Shown piece after piece: positions 1-11,321 of a stretch of 64,000 nt of DNA. Source of the stretch: Perognathus longimembris pacificus (taxonomy: Eukaryota; Chordata; Mammalia; Rodentia; Heteromyidae). Positions within the stretch are counted from its first letter, which is position 1. Each line of letters begins with the position of its first letter. The stretch is from positions 18,651,528 to 18,715,527 of the forward strand of contig NC_063184.1 in assembly GCF_023159225.1 (NCBI RefSeq). Reading direction: 5' to 3'. The translations under genes and the position numbers were made by a program. Below the pieces are notes generated by a model. That model saw nothing but the letters and a program-made list of their open reading frames with translations, was not told the DNA's origin and did not search any database.

Positions 1-647
1 GAACAATTACAAATATATTAGACAGAGAAGAAATAGAGTCTCAGCAAAGAAATGCAAAATCTAGCATAGAATGAAAGGCATAAGAAATGTGACAACATTG
101 CAACTCAAAAATTGAAAATACCATCGCTTCATGGAATAAACAGAGAGAATCAAATGGTTACAAGAAAGAAATAAGGAGCTAGAAAGCAGAAAAGTAGATA
201 TCCCCTTGGAGTAGCAGAGGAAACAAGAGGGCATTACAGAAGACCTAATATTTAGGTTATCCTTGTGAAAGGGGGAGAAAAAGAGAGCTATTAGGAAGTT
301 GAATGGACCCCAAATAGATACCGCCCCCCCCCCCAAATCTATACCAGAACACAACAGTCTTCTGAAAACTGAAGCCACAAAAATCAACTATAGTTAAGAG
401 GTTTCAGGGTCTCCTCAACAATTGGGATGATTAGAAAATCATCAAGGATATAGAACTAAATGATACCTTCACCCAGCAAGATTTACTAAACATTTATAGA
501 ACGCTACAGATTAACAGTAAACTACAAATTCAGGTGCTCGTAGAACATACACAAAGGTAGATCACCCCCGAGTCATAAATTTAAAAATGTAAAATCATGT
601 GAATGTGTTCAAACTACAATGAAATTAAAATTAAAAATGAACATCAG

Positions 648-890
648 GCTGGGTGCTGGTAGCTCACACCTGTAATCCTAGCTGCTAAGGAAAAGGAGGC
701 TCAGAGCTGAGGATTGCTTTGAAGCCAGCTAGGTAGGAAAGTCATTGAGACTTTTATCTCCAATTAAGCACCAAAAAAAAAAAAAAAAAGCCAGAAGTAG
801 AGCTGTGGCTCAAGTGGTAGAACACTACCTTTGAGCAACAAAGTGCAGGCCCCGAGTTCAAGCCTCAAGACTGGCACAAGCATACACACA
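648..890 (+). mobile_element. B1-dID SINE
   Basis: A B1-like half (ggtagctcacacctgtaatc...ctccaattaagcacc), an A-run, then an ID-like half (gctgtggctcaagtggtaga...caagcctcaagactggc). Confidence 0.8.
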
Positions 891-1006
891 CAAAATCAAA
901 TAACAAAACAAAACAAAAAAACAATAGAAAGATAGCCAGTCACTTAGAGTGAACATGCTTTAAAATAATCTATGGGTCAAAGAGGATGTGGCAAAGGAAA
1001 AAAAAA

Positions 1007-1213
1007 TTTTTTTTTTTTTTTTTGCCAGTCCTGGGGCTTGGACTCAGGGCCCGAGCACTGTCCTTGGCTTCTTTTTGCTCAAGGCTACCACTTTACCTCT
1101 TGCGCCACAGCACTACTTCCAGCTTTTTCTGTTTATGTGGTGCTGAGGAATCGAACCCAGGGCTTTGTGCATGCTAGGCAAGCACTCTACCACCAAGCCA
1201 CATTCCCAGCCCC
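1007..1213 (-). mobile_element. IDL-Geo SINE
   Basis: Full dimer in reverse: T-run, then the gccagtcctgggg tail module, to ccattcccagcccc. It lies in a DNAJB14 intron. Confidence 0.85.
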
Positions 1214-1914
1214 AAAACTTTAAAATTTATGGGGGCTGGAATTTCCAGCTGGGGCTGGAAAAGTGGATCAAGCAAGCCAGCCAAGCAAACTCAGGACCCT
1301 GAGCTCAAACCCTGGTATAGGCAAAAAGAAAAAAAAAATACATGGAACTGAATAAAAATGAAAACATATCCCAATTTGAGAGGACCAGCTAAAGTAATAC
1401 TGAAGGCAAATTTATAACCCTAATACATTTAATAGAGAAGAGAAACAGCTTCAAATCAGTTTTCGATGCTTCCACTTAACATATAGGGAAAAAGAAAAAC
1501 AAAACTGGTTGCAAGAAAAAGAAAAGCAGCCAGTAAAACAGAAACAGAATAACAGTAGTGAGCACCAATGTATCAAGAACTAGTTCTCTGAAAAGATTAA
1601 TAAATTTGACAGCCAAGGACTGCAAGGAAAATAGAAAATAGCTAGAGTGACCATTATTAGAATGGCATATCATTAGCATCCAAAGAAGAAAGTGAGAATA
1701 CTATGAACAGTTCCACATATAAATAAGCAGTTTTAGGCTACCTATGGTGGATCAATTCCTCCCCCCCCCCAAAAAAAAATTCAAGTGAGTTTCTCTGAAA
1801 GAAATATGTTAATAGTTGTATAGAACTGCTTAATAAATTTATAATTATGAAATCCCCAAATAGAAATTTCCAGGCTCAGATAAATTTCCTGTACAATTTT
1901 CTGCCCACACTAAT

Positions 1915-2005
1915 TTTTCATTGAAGCAGGGTCTCACTGTGTAGTCAAGCCAGCTCTCAAACTCTCAGTCCTCCTACCTCAGTCCCCTAAATCCTGGATT
2001 ATGAA
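1915..2005 (-). mobile_element. B1-type SINE fragment
   Basis: Reverse B1-like: gcagggtctcactgtgtagtc followed by ctcaaactctcagtcctcct. Confidence 0.6.
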
Positions 2006-2214
2006 CAAATTTTTAGAGAAATAAAAGCAATTCCTCATCACTGTTCCTTGAAAATAGGAAGAGGAGGAGCCCCATTTCACACATTGTGCTCAGATTGAGC
2101 TGTTCTTTCCTTCTATTTTAACGATTCATTTTCTTTAAGGCAGGTGACTTGATGAGAGTGGAGACTGTTGGTATTGTCTCCACAATGTCTAGGAGTCCGT
2201 CTTTAAGATAATAA

Positions 2215-2320
2215 CTTAATACATTGCTCAGGTTAAGCTGGCCCTGAACTTGGAATCCTGCTATCTCAGTAGCCTCCTTACTTCTGGGACTACAGGTCCA
2301 GCCACCAGGTCTGGCTTCAT
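2215..2320 (-). mobile_element. B1-type SINE fragment
   Basis: Reverse B1-like: gctcaggttaagctggccct through ttctgggactacaggtccag. Confidence 0.6.
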
Positions 2321-2858
2321 TATGGTTTCAAGCAGGTAGCCCTCAGTTTTCCTGTCTCACTTAGCTATTTCATAATATTTATTTATAAAAATTTTACTCA
2401 TCAAGTCCCAAGTCCAAAAGCAGTAACAGTACACTGGTTTCAAGAGTATCGTCAGGAGACAATTCAAAAAAGCTGTAATACTTAGCATATAAAAACAGGT
2501 ACTACCTTATTTTCATACTGACATTTTCTAATAATCATTTCATAGATACAGCTTATATCTTATACTAGATTGCAAGCCTCTTGCAATAAATACAAGCTAT
2601 TTTAAAAATGCTTTCTGGTTCCCCTGTGGTGGCTGCCATAGGTACTGTCCAAGCAAATAGATGCTCATTAGGTGGTTGTTTTTAGATGACTGCATAGTAC
2701 GGTGAAATTAATTTTACACAGACACTGTAGGGGAACTTCTATTGTGTTACAGTAACTTGAAACTAGAATTCAAAGAGCTTTCAGGTATTCCACGAGCATC
2801 ATTCTATGAAATGTTAGCAGATGATTCATCTACCAGAGGAGATCTCAAATGATTTTCA

Positions 2859-2862
<4 letters not shown>

Positions 2863-2891
<29 letters not shown>
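2863..2891. repeat. (TG)n microsatellite
   Basis: About 14 uninterrupted TG units. Confidence 0.95.
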
Positions 2892-2894
<3 letters not shown>

Positions 2895-3559
2895 CTGGTG
2901 ATAGAATCCAATGGCTAGGTGAATTTTATGTTTTTAATGTTACTTTAGTGTAAAACCTGAGCCAGAGGTCAAAATATCCTTATAAATCATGTCAAGCTAT
3001 TAACATACATCTAAAAATGAAGCATAGCAATCCATCTCTGCTAACTGAACCTCTAGTAGTAATATGAGTTTTAGGATTTAACATCAATATACTACTGCCA
3101 TAGGGTTGTTTTTTTTCCTACTAGCCCCCAGCCCCCCTCCCCTTTTTTTTTCTTTTTGTGGTCAGTTGGGCTTGAACTCAAGGCCTGGACAACATATCTG
3201 TCTCTTAAGAAAAAGACTCCAGACTTAATGCTGGACTCCTAGACATTGCAGAGAAAACACCAACACTCACTGTGTCCACTCTGACCGAGTTGAATGCCTT
3301 AAGGAAAGTGAGTCATTCCAAACGGAATGAAAGAACCGCTCATTCTGGGCACAGTGTGAGAAAAAAGGTTTCTGCTGTAGGTTGTGTGGAAGAATGGGAG
3401 TGTACATGACCTACTAAGAAGCATCTAACTTGAACAATTTACTTAGCCCGTTGAGTTAAGGTCCTCATCTGTACAGTGGGAATAGTAATGAATAATGATA
3501 TAAAGGACCTGATGCAGAAATAATAGCTACTCAATGAGAGAAATTCTGTTAGTGGTTTG

Positions 3560-3774
3560 TTGGTTTTTTTTTTTTTTTTTTTGGCCAGTCCTGGGCCTTG
3601 GACTCAGGGCCTAAGCACTGTCCCTGGCTTCTTCCCGCTCAAGGCTAGCACTCTGCCACTTGAGCCACAGCGCCGCTTCTGGCCGTTTTCTGTATATGTG
3701 GTGCTGGGGAATCGAACCTAGGGCCTCATGTATCCGAGGCAGGCACTTTTGCCACTAGGCTATATCCCCAGCCC
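3560..3774 (-). mobile_element. IDL-Geo SINE with target-site duplication
   Basis: Full-length reverse copy flanked by the direct repeat ctgttagtggtttg on both sides (about 3546 and 3775). Confidence 0.9.
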
Positions 3775-3821
3775 CTGTTAGTGGTTTGAACAGTCACCCC
3801 ACCTGCCCCATTTTTGTTTTT

Positions 3822-3935
3822 TTGATATGGTTTTCCACTTCAAGGGTAGCCCAGGCCAGCTTTGAATTTGCAATCCTGCTCATCCTCCCAAGAACTGGGA
3901 TTTATAGGCATGTTTTCACCATGCTCGGCATGACA
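3822..3935 (-). mobile_element. B1-type SINE fragment
   Basis: Reverse B1-like: gggtagcccaggccagcttt through gaactgggatttataggcat. Confidence 0.6.
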
Positions 3936-4489
3936 TTTGAACAAGCCTAATAAATGTCTATATTAGGGTTCTCAGAAAGAAGGAGGCAAAATTTTAGAGG
4001 ATGGAGCACAATTTTAATAAAAGATCATTAAACTTTCCTTTATTTCCAAGGTAGTCAGGCGATTTGCTTGGCTATTATAAAAAGTTACGTTGAGGACTGG
4101 GGACATAGCTCAAGAGATAAAGCACTGGCCTAGGCACAGTAATAGAATAAAATCAGTAGTAATTTTGAAAGGGCATGTGTCCAATACTTGAATAAGATAG
4201 GTGTAGTTTTTTTTTTATCCTTTTAGATATTGAAAGGATGGTCGTGTCATGGTGTGGTGCACATGTGTAATTCCAGGGCTCTCAGTAGGATTGCAATTTG
4301 AAAGTAATTCTGCACTATAAAATGAAATGCAGATGAGCCTGGGCTCTCAAGACTCAAAAAACCAGAAAAAAAACAATGTATATTATAGGTGATATATGTA
4401 ATTGAAAGAAGCACTTATTTGTAAAAGAAATTACTATAGTATTATAATTTTCTTGACTGGCTTAAAGTTATTTTTTTTAAGTGACACTG

Positions 4490-5337
4490 GCTTATCTGGA
4501 ATAACTTCTTTAAAGCACTGTTGAGGTTCCTCAAAAGGCTAAACATACAGTTCCCCCTATGTCCCCGCAACCCCACTTTTGGGCAAGACCACACTAAAGC
4601 TACCAGCACAACTATGTTACTGCAGCACAATTTACTATTGCTAAAATATGGAACCAACCCAGATGTCCTTCAGTAGATGAATGGATCAAGAAAATGTAGT
4701 GCATATACACAGTGGAGTTCTCTGCTTCTATCAGAAAGAATGACATTGCCCTATTCATAAGGAGATGGAAAGACTTGGAAAAAAATCATACTAAGTGAAG
4801 TGAGCCAGACCCAAAGAAACATAGACTCTATGATTTCCCTCATTGGTAATAACTGATGTATGTCTAGGATAGTCCTGGCAGTAGATCACAGTAGCTCAAT
4901 AGCTATTTACATATGAACACATAAGATGATGCTAAGCGAAATGAACTCCAAGTTATGGAAACAAGCAGTTTATCATTGCTTTTGTTATTTTCAATGTACC
5001 ACGTGAAATTATTACCTTTTTCTTTTGTCTTTCTTCCCCATGGTTTTACCTCTGATGTTGCTGTAACTGATTTTGGTACCCTGGGTATTGTATATATTTA
5101 TGGGAATTAGGGAAGGGAAGGGGAACATCAAAATGGAGAGACAAGGGGTAAAAGTTGAGCCGATGCAACAGCAATACTTAGAAGACATTTTGCTGTAAAT
5201 CAACTGTACAACTTTAAAGGTGGGAGAAAAATGAGGGAGGAGGTAACAAGTTTAATAAGAAATGTACTCACTGCCTTACATATGAAACTGTAATTCCTCT
5301 GTACATCACTTTGACAATAAATAAATTAGTTAATTTT
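4490..5337 (+). mobile_element. LINE-1 3' end (end of ORF2 and 3' UTR)
   Basis: L1-type sequence: aacaatttactattgctaaa-like and atggaaccaacccagatgtc, then gtgaagtgagccagaccc, a polypurine stretch, and a tail ending ctttgacaataaataaatta. It is 5' truncated, non-coding, and ends about 40 bp before the first DNAJB14 exon in the window. Confidence 0.8.
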
Positions 5338-5377
5338 TAAAAATGGGTTTGCTAATTTTTGTTCATTTCTTTTTTAG

Positions 5378-5563
5378 AGATTGGAAATGCCTATGCCGTT
5401 TTAAGTAATCCAGAGAAACGAAAACAGTATGACCTCACAGGCAATGAAGAACAAGCCTGTAATCACCAAAACAATGGCAGATTTAATTTCCACAGAGGCT
5501 GTGAAGCTGATATCACTCCAGAAGACTTATTCAATATATTTTTTGGTGGGGGATTTCCTTCAG
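5378..5563 (+). CDS. DNAJB14: DNAJB14 exon: end of J domain and G/F region
   Basis: 186 bp. The acceptor is tttttttag and the donor is TTCAG|gtact. It enters with two bases of a split Lys codon and leaves with the first base of a Gly codon. It encodes [18 protein letters not shown] through [20 protein letters not shown]. Confidence 0.97.
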
Positions 5564-8500
5564 GTACTTTAATACTAGTTATGAATACTATGTTTTGTGA
5601 TGTTAAGAGTTGTAGTTTAAATTCCCATTAGCTGCTTAGAGATTTATCTACTTTCTCTGCTACATTTTTTTCTTTTTACTGTGTTAGGGTCCTATGATGA
5701 CGTTCTGTAATGACTGGAGAAAAAAAGTTAGAGTTACTACTTTTACTATAGTCTGCTTTTTCCTAGAACATATTTTTATTAAAACCTGAAGTACAAATAT
5801 TCTGTATTGTTTTCTAAAGCTGAATAAAAGGATTGTGAGAGGAAATACAGTGGCAATGTCTTACAGAAGCATCCTGATCTATGATGACCATTTGATATTG
5901 TTCTCTGGAGATCCCTATAAATACTTGATCAATAACATTATAGTCTACTCATTTATTAGATGGGCCTGGAGGTCCTCATCTGTATTCCCACTAAAATAGT
6001 AATTCATCTGATTCATGTATAGTTTTGGGGTTAAAATTTTTTTGTTATTAAGACAGAAATCCTTGACTAGACTATCAAACTGAAACAGTGTAGTAATTAA
6101 GTAATTCCACTAAGTAAGTCAATTTTACAGAACCAACATAAGCAGTATTGAATGCTACTTACATTTACTAAGAGTTGCTTGTGTTGGAAGTGAAATGATA
6201 GTCCTGGCTTGTTAATAGTTTACTTAAAGTGCTGAGTTAAACATTCAAGATGAGGAGAATCTTTGTGAATATAATATGACTTAACCTGTGGCCCTCACTG
6301 ACTGTTAAGAAAGGCTGTAATCATTGATGGGATGTTTTTACCAAAGATCCTTGAAAGAAAGAGGATACATGTAATGACTGAAAATACAACCTGCACTTTG
6401 GCATATATGAGTACATAATAACTTTGACAGAAAAGTGATCAAAACTAGTAATTTTAGCTAAAACTGTGTTAAGAACAATGAAAGGTCTTTGAGGCAATAC
6501 TGAACTGCTTTCTATAGCTGATTTGCAGTTATTTGCTGGTTATAATGTAGTTTATTTTACCAGTAATAACTATTGTTGTTCATCACTTTATTTGAAAACA
6601 ACTTGAATGACCATATGTGGTCCATATATTCTGATATTTTAGACAGTCTTTTTTAATAAACATGAATTAGATTGCTATCTCTTGATTTCGAGCAATGTTT
6701 GTGATTCATTTAAGGCCGAAAATCAAACTTTCAGACTAGTGATCTGATCCAAAGCTTGCTTTTTAAAAAAGAAAACAAAACACTATGCCCAGCACTGGTG
6801 GCTCGTGCCTGTAATCCTAGCTATTCAGAGAGCTGAGATCTGATCATGTTGGTTTAAATCCCTGCAGGAAAGTCCATGAGACCCTTATCTCCAATTAATG
6901 ACCAGAAAAAGGCAGGAGAGGTGCTGTAGCTCAAATGGTAGAGTGCTAGTTCGAGTCCCAGGACTAGTGTGGGGGGAAGGGGGACACTACCATAAAAGTA
7001 TTCATATATGTAAACATTGCTAAGGAATTCTTACCTTGACTTTCATAAAGAATAAACTGTAAGTTTCTGACACCTCTTTAAAGGAGGCAAAAGTCTGGGA
7101 TGAATCATTCCTATTTCCATTTACTCATCAATCTTAAGAGGAGATAGTATATATCCATTGCTCAAAATAACCATCTCTTTTTCTCAATAATTTTCAAGAA
7201 AGAAAATACATTGTTCTGATTAGAATTATGACACCCCTAATTTTACATTGCTTCTAATTTTCTAGGTAGTGTGCATTCATTTTCAAATGGCCGTGCTGGC
7301 TATAGCCATCAACATCAACATCGACACAGTGGACATGAAAGAGAAGAAGAACGAGCAGATGTATGTTTGTCATAGCTTAGAAATTATGAAATAGCCATTT
7401 TCTGCTTGGGAAAAGCAATTAGGGTTGTCTAAAAATAGGGAAAGCTTTTTCTGACCAGAGAAAGCTTCAACAGAGACTAGAAAATCCCATGGGGCTACTG
7501 CAGTTCCGGGTCAGGATACGGGTGTTTGGATAGCATGATAGCTTCAGGTTTGGCATTCCCCAATTCTAGTGAAGATCCACTATGCTACACATGCTTTGAA
7601 GCTCCCTTCTTTTTAGTCCTAAAGTGTATAGAATTATGCAGAAACATTTAAATTAAAAGTGACTTTTGTTCTAATGCACTGGTACCTAATTGCCAATAGT
7701 AATTAAATTGCATGAGGTAGAGAGAGTTAAAAAGCCTAGACCCTGTTTCCTTCTTCCACCCTCACACCCCAGATAAAACGAGTCTTGTAATCTGCAGTAT
7801 GTTGGTAGTTTCTATGTGTATGTGAGCGAGAGACAAGGACATCCTCCTCTGTAAAGTGAGGTTGAATTCAAACACTAGAAAGTTATATTTTGAAGGCTCA
7901 GAAAGACTTGAAAGCAGTGAAGATGATGATCTTCGTTGATGATTGAAATGTGATAGAAAATATCCGTTTTTGCCAATGAAAGTACATAACTGTTGGATTA
8001 TTGACAACCTACATTTAGGTTATAATTTGTTGTTTGATTTTTTTTAATAGGGAGGTTTTTCTGTGTTTATCCAGCTGATGCCCATTATTGTATTGATCCT
8101 GGTGTCATTATTAAGCCAATTGATGGTCTCTAATCCTCCTTATTCCTTATATCCTAGATCGTAAGTAGCTAAGTTTTACAAAAATTAATTCTTACTCTTT
8201 CTTACCTCACTTCTGTTAAAAGGCTTCATGTGCTAAAATTTTTACATGTGCATTTAGTACAGATGTACTAACTTTAAAATTTCAGATTTATGTTTTTAGT
8301 TTACATTTATTACACTGTGAATGACAGACGTTCTCTATTAAACTTACGTTTACTATGTTGACCATTATGTTGATAAGCTGTAAAAGAAAAAAAAAACTTT
8401 AAAACAAAAAGAGTAATTGATGTTACATAGATTTGTGTTATTAAGTGGGAAATTACTAAGAGGTCAGGACATAACAAGTTTATGCAACACTTCTAGACAA

Positions 8501-11321
8501 CTTGAATGTTATACAGTGAACAGGCAGTGACTTTATAATGACTAAAAAACAAGCTTAGGGCTGGGAATGTGGCTTAGTGGCAGAGTGCTTGCCTTCCATG
8601 CATGAGCCCTGGGTTTGATTCCTCAGCACTACATAAACAGAAAGAGTAGGAAGTGGTGCTGTGGCTCAAGTGGCAGAGTGCTAGCCTTAAGCAAAAAGAA
8701 ACCAGGGACAGTGCTCAGGCCCTGAGTCCAAGCCCAGGACTGGCAAAAAACAAAACAAAAAGTAAGCTGAGTCCACACAAAAATAAATATTTCTTCAAAT
8801 TAAGACTTCATTAATTAAAAATTGAGAGAACTTTGTAAGAACATAGTATTTTCAAAGTGTAATAATATGAAGTATCATTGTTTTAAGCAATTGAGAGAAC
8901 ATAACTATGATTAATGTTATCAATTTTTATTACTTTAGTCTGTAGTAGCATATTAGAATGTCTACTTTAATTTTTAAAAAATGATCTTGTATCTCTTTTA
9001 CAGTGGATCAGGGCAAACAATTAAAATGCAGACTGAAAACCTGGGCGTTGTTTATTATGTCAACAAGGACTTTAAAAATGAATATAAAGGAATGTTACTA
9101 CAGAAGGTAGAAAAGAGTGTAGAAGAAGATTATGTGACTAATATTCGAAATAATTGCTGGAAAGAAAGGCAACAAAGTAAGTCTGTCTAATATTTAACAT
9201 CTTTTAAACTTTTTAGTCTTTGGGATTGATTACTATAAAATCCCCTCATCAAAAAATGGCTCTGGGGGAATATGGCCTAGTGGCAAGAGTGCTTGCCTCC
9301 TACACATGAAGCTCTCGGTTCGATTCCCCAGCACCACATATATGGAAAACGGCCAGAAGGGGTGCTGTGGCTCAGGTGGCAGAGTGCTAGCCTTGAGCGG
9401 GAAGAAGCCAGGGACAGTGCTCAGGCCCTGAGTCCAAGGCCCAGGACCGGCCAAAAAAAAAAAAAAGGCTCTGGAATTTCCTAGCACATAATTGGAGTTT
9501 AGTACACAAAATAGTTATAGCCAAGTCCTTAAATCGGAGGGCTCCTCGTCTACTGATCCATAGAGACAAACACTTGCAGATCAAAAAGATTCAAGGAGAA
9601 AAATTACATCTGTTGTAGAGATGTACACACTTTTTTTTAACCATTCTGTTTTTTTAAAATAGTACTTTGAAATGCACTGATAGAAAGAATATAAGGTCAG
9701 GAATTGGAGATTTAGATTTGAACTTAGGTTCTGTTATTCAGGGTGAGCTTTGTTTTATTAACTAAGGGTTTGGGGGCTGGGGATATGGCCTAGTGGCAAG
9801 AGCGCTTGCCTCATATACTAAGGGTTTTGGGGGAGTGTGGGGTTGTTGTTTTGGGTTTTCTCCATTTTTATTTCTTTCCTTTTTTCCTCAAGGCTAGTGC
9901 TTTAGCACTTGAGCCACATCTTCACTTCCAGGCTTTTTTTATGGGGGAGGGGAGACTAGGGGGTTATTAATTGGAGATGAATCTCATGGGTGACTTTCCT
10001 ACCTGAGATGGCTTTCAACAGTGATCTTAGCCTCCTCAGTAAGCTAGGATTACAGGCGAGAGCCACCAGTGCCCAGCTAACTGAGGTTTTGTGAAGTCAT
10101 TTTACCAGTGTATTATTTGTAAGTAAAATGCATAGAGTATTGAGTGAATTGCTAGTCCTAACTCAGCTGATTGAATTATTACAAATGGAATACTACTTTT
10201 TTTTTTTTTTTTTTACCAGAGTATATATTAAACAGGGTCCCACTGATACATGTAGACCAGGTGGTCTCTATTTTGGCCACTGTCTTCTATATAAAGCAGT
10301 TGCTCTCCCCTCTTCCACTACTCCCTTTTTTATTATGTTGTTTCCAAGTACTCCCACTTTAAAAAAAAATAAGTTTCGGGGCTGGGGATATGGCCTAGTG
10401 GCAAGAGTGCTTGCCTCGTATACATGAGGCCCTGGGTTCAATTCCCCTGCACCACATATACAGAAAACGGCCAGAAGTGGCGCTGTGGCTCAAGTGGCAG
10501 AGTGCTCAAGGCCTTGAGTCCAAGCCTCAGGACTGGCCAAAAAAAAAAAAAAAAGTTTCAAAATGACTGTTGGCTGACAAGTTAGCAGTGAGATGGCTGA
10601 GAGGAACTGAGGATTTCTCTTGTGGCTCGTGTATTTGTCATCAGTAACTGTGCTGTCCTCACACTGGAGGACATACAGAAGTGCTTGCCCGCTCACTGAA
10701 TGTCACTCTTGTAGTGGTTCAAGCTTTTTCCTCTGTGTTCCTTCAGTACTAGTGTGTATATTTTTATGTAAAATCACAGCAGGATTTTGAACTTTTCTGC
10801 TTACGTTTTGGGATTATCTGAAGACTTAACAAAAGATTACAACAAAACCAACCACTGCCTGCATGGAATGGCATGTTTTCAGGGGGAGGCTTTCAAGGGG
10901 TGAGTTTCAACCCACTGTGTTCGAGAGTGGGGGGAAGGGTCCCGACAGGCACTAGGCAGGATTCTAAATCCTTATTTCTTTTCTGCTCCGGTGACCTGCT
11001 AGACTTTAGGTAAGGTTTTCATTTATAGAAACCTTTTTCTACTAATAATGGATTTTAGTATTGGTACTTGGATTTTTTTTTTAGTCAGCCACTGAATAGA
11101 AAGATGTTGAAAATCTTCTATGAAGCATTTGCATGTAAGCAGTTGGGTGATAGGAATTATGACTTGATTCGCAAACATGTTTTTGTTTGCTAACAGAAAC
11201 AGACATGCAGTACGCCGCCAAAGTATACCGCGATGACCGACTGAGAAGGAAAGCCGATGCCCTTAGCATGGACAACTGTAAGGAGCTGGAGCGGCTCACC
11301 AGTCTCTATAAGGGAGGATGA
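5378..11321 (+). CDS. DNAJB14: DNAJB14, C-terminal five coding exons (5' part outside window)
   Basis: DnaJ homolog B14 is a tail-anchored Hsp40 co-chaperone of the ER membrane that works with cytosolic Hsc70. Coding exons are 5378-5563, 7266-7360, 8051-8160, 9004-9176 and 11197-11321. All are bounded by AG/GT and join in phase to 228 residues plus a TGA stop. The first exon carries the end of the J domain ([17 protein letters not shown]) and the Gly/Phe stretch (FFGGGFPSG). The second is His-rich ([10 protein letters not shown]). The third encodes the single membrane segment ([19 protein letters not shown]). The last two encode the conserved C-terminal DUF1977-type region and end SLYKGG. The paralogue DNAJB12 is excluded by [17 protein letters not shown] and the C-terminus. 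The human protein is 379 aa as I recall it, so about 151 N-terminal residues, including the HPD motif, lie to the left. Nothing resembling HPDKN was found in 1-5377. Confidence 0.97.
6787..6975 (+). mobile_element. B1-dID SINE
   Basis: Forward copy with cagcactggtggctcgtgcc and the ID half gctgtagctcaaatggtaga. Confidence 0.78.
7266..7360 (+). CDS. DNAJB14: DNAJB14 exon: His-rich linker
   Basis: 95 bp. The acceptor is ttttctag and the donor is GCAGAT|gtatgt. It encodes [19 protein letters not shown] followed by [13 protein letters not shown]. My memory of the human protein has QQ for HQ and GD for AD at two places, so two conservative changes are likely. Confidence 0.96.
8051..8160 (+). CDS. 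DNAJB14: DNAJB14 exon: transmembrane segment
   Basis: 110 bp. The acceptor is ttaatag and the donor is AGATC|gtaagt. It encodes [20 protein letters not shown] and then [16 protein letters not shown]. The uninterrupted Ile/Leu/Val run is the single ER-membrane helix. Confidence 0.97.
8566..8760 (+). mobile_element. IDL-Geo SINE
   Basis: Forward dimer starting gggctgggaatgtggcttag, with an A-rich tail, in the DNAJB14 intron between the TM exon and the next exon. Confidence 0.85.
9004..9176 (+). CDS. DNAJB14: DNAJB14 exon: DUF1977-type C-terminal region, part 1
   Basis: 173 bp. The acceptor is cttttacag and the donor is AACAAA|gtaagt. It encodes [20 protein letters not shown] through [11 protein letters not shown]. 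An IDL-Geo SINE starts about 90 bp after the donor. Confidence 0.97.
9262..9467 (+). mobile_element. IDL-Geo SINE
   Basis: Forward dimer with an A(14) tail; a short direct repeat, ggctctgg, flanks it. Confidence 0.88.
9773..9812 (+). mobile_element. 3'-truncated IDL-Geo fragment between direct repeats
   Basis: Only the first ~40 bp of the SINE (gggggctggggatatggcct onward to cctcatatac) is present. The 11-base repeat actaagggttt stands on both sides. No tail module or A-run is present. Confidence 0.8.
9860..10077 (-). mobile_element. B1-dID SINE
   Basis: Reverse copy: ctcaaggctagtgctttagc through attggagatgaatctcatgg to gccaccagtgcccagc. Confidence 0.78.
10379..10553 (+). mobile_element. 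IDL-Geo SINE
   Basis: Forward copy with an internal deletion in the tail module and an A(15) tail. The flanking repeat aagtttc is short. Confidence 0.85.
11197..11321 (+). CDS. DNAJB14: DNAJB14 terminal coding exon with stop
   Basis: 125 coding bp. The acceptor is tgctaacag. It encodes [20 protein letters not shown] and then [21 protein letters not shown], ending in TGA at 11319-11321. Confidence 0.97.

Noticed and set aside
1..5377. Search for the earlier DNAJB14 J-domain exon (HPD motif)
   Set aside because: No HPDKN-like coding sequence or matching splice pair seen; it must lie before the window.
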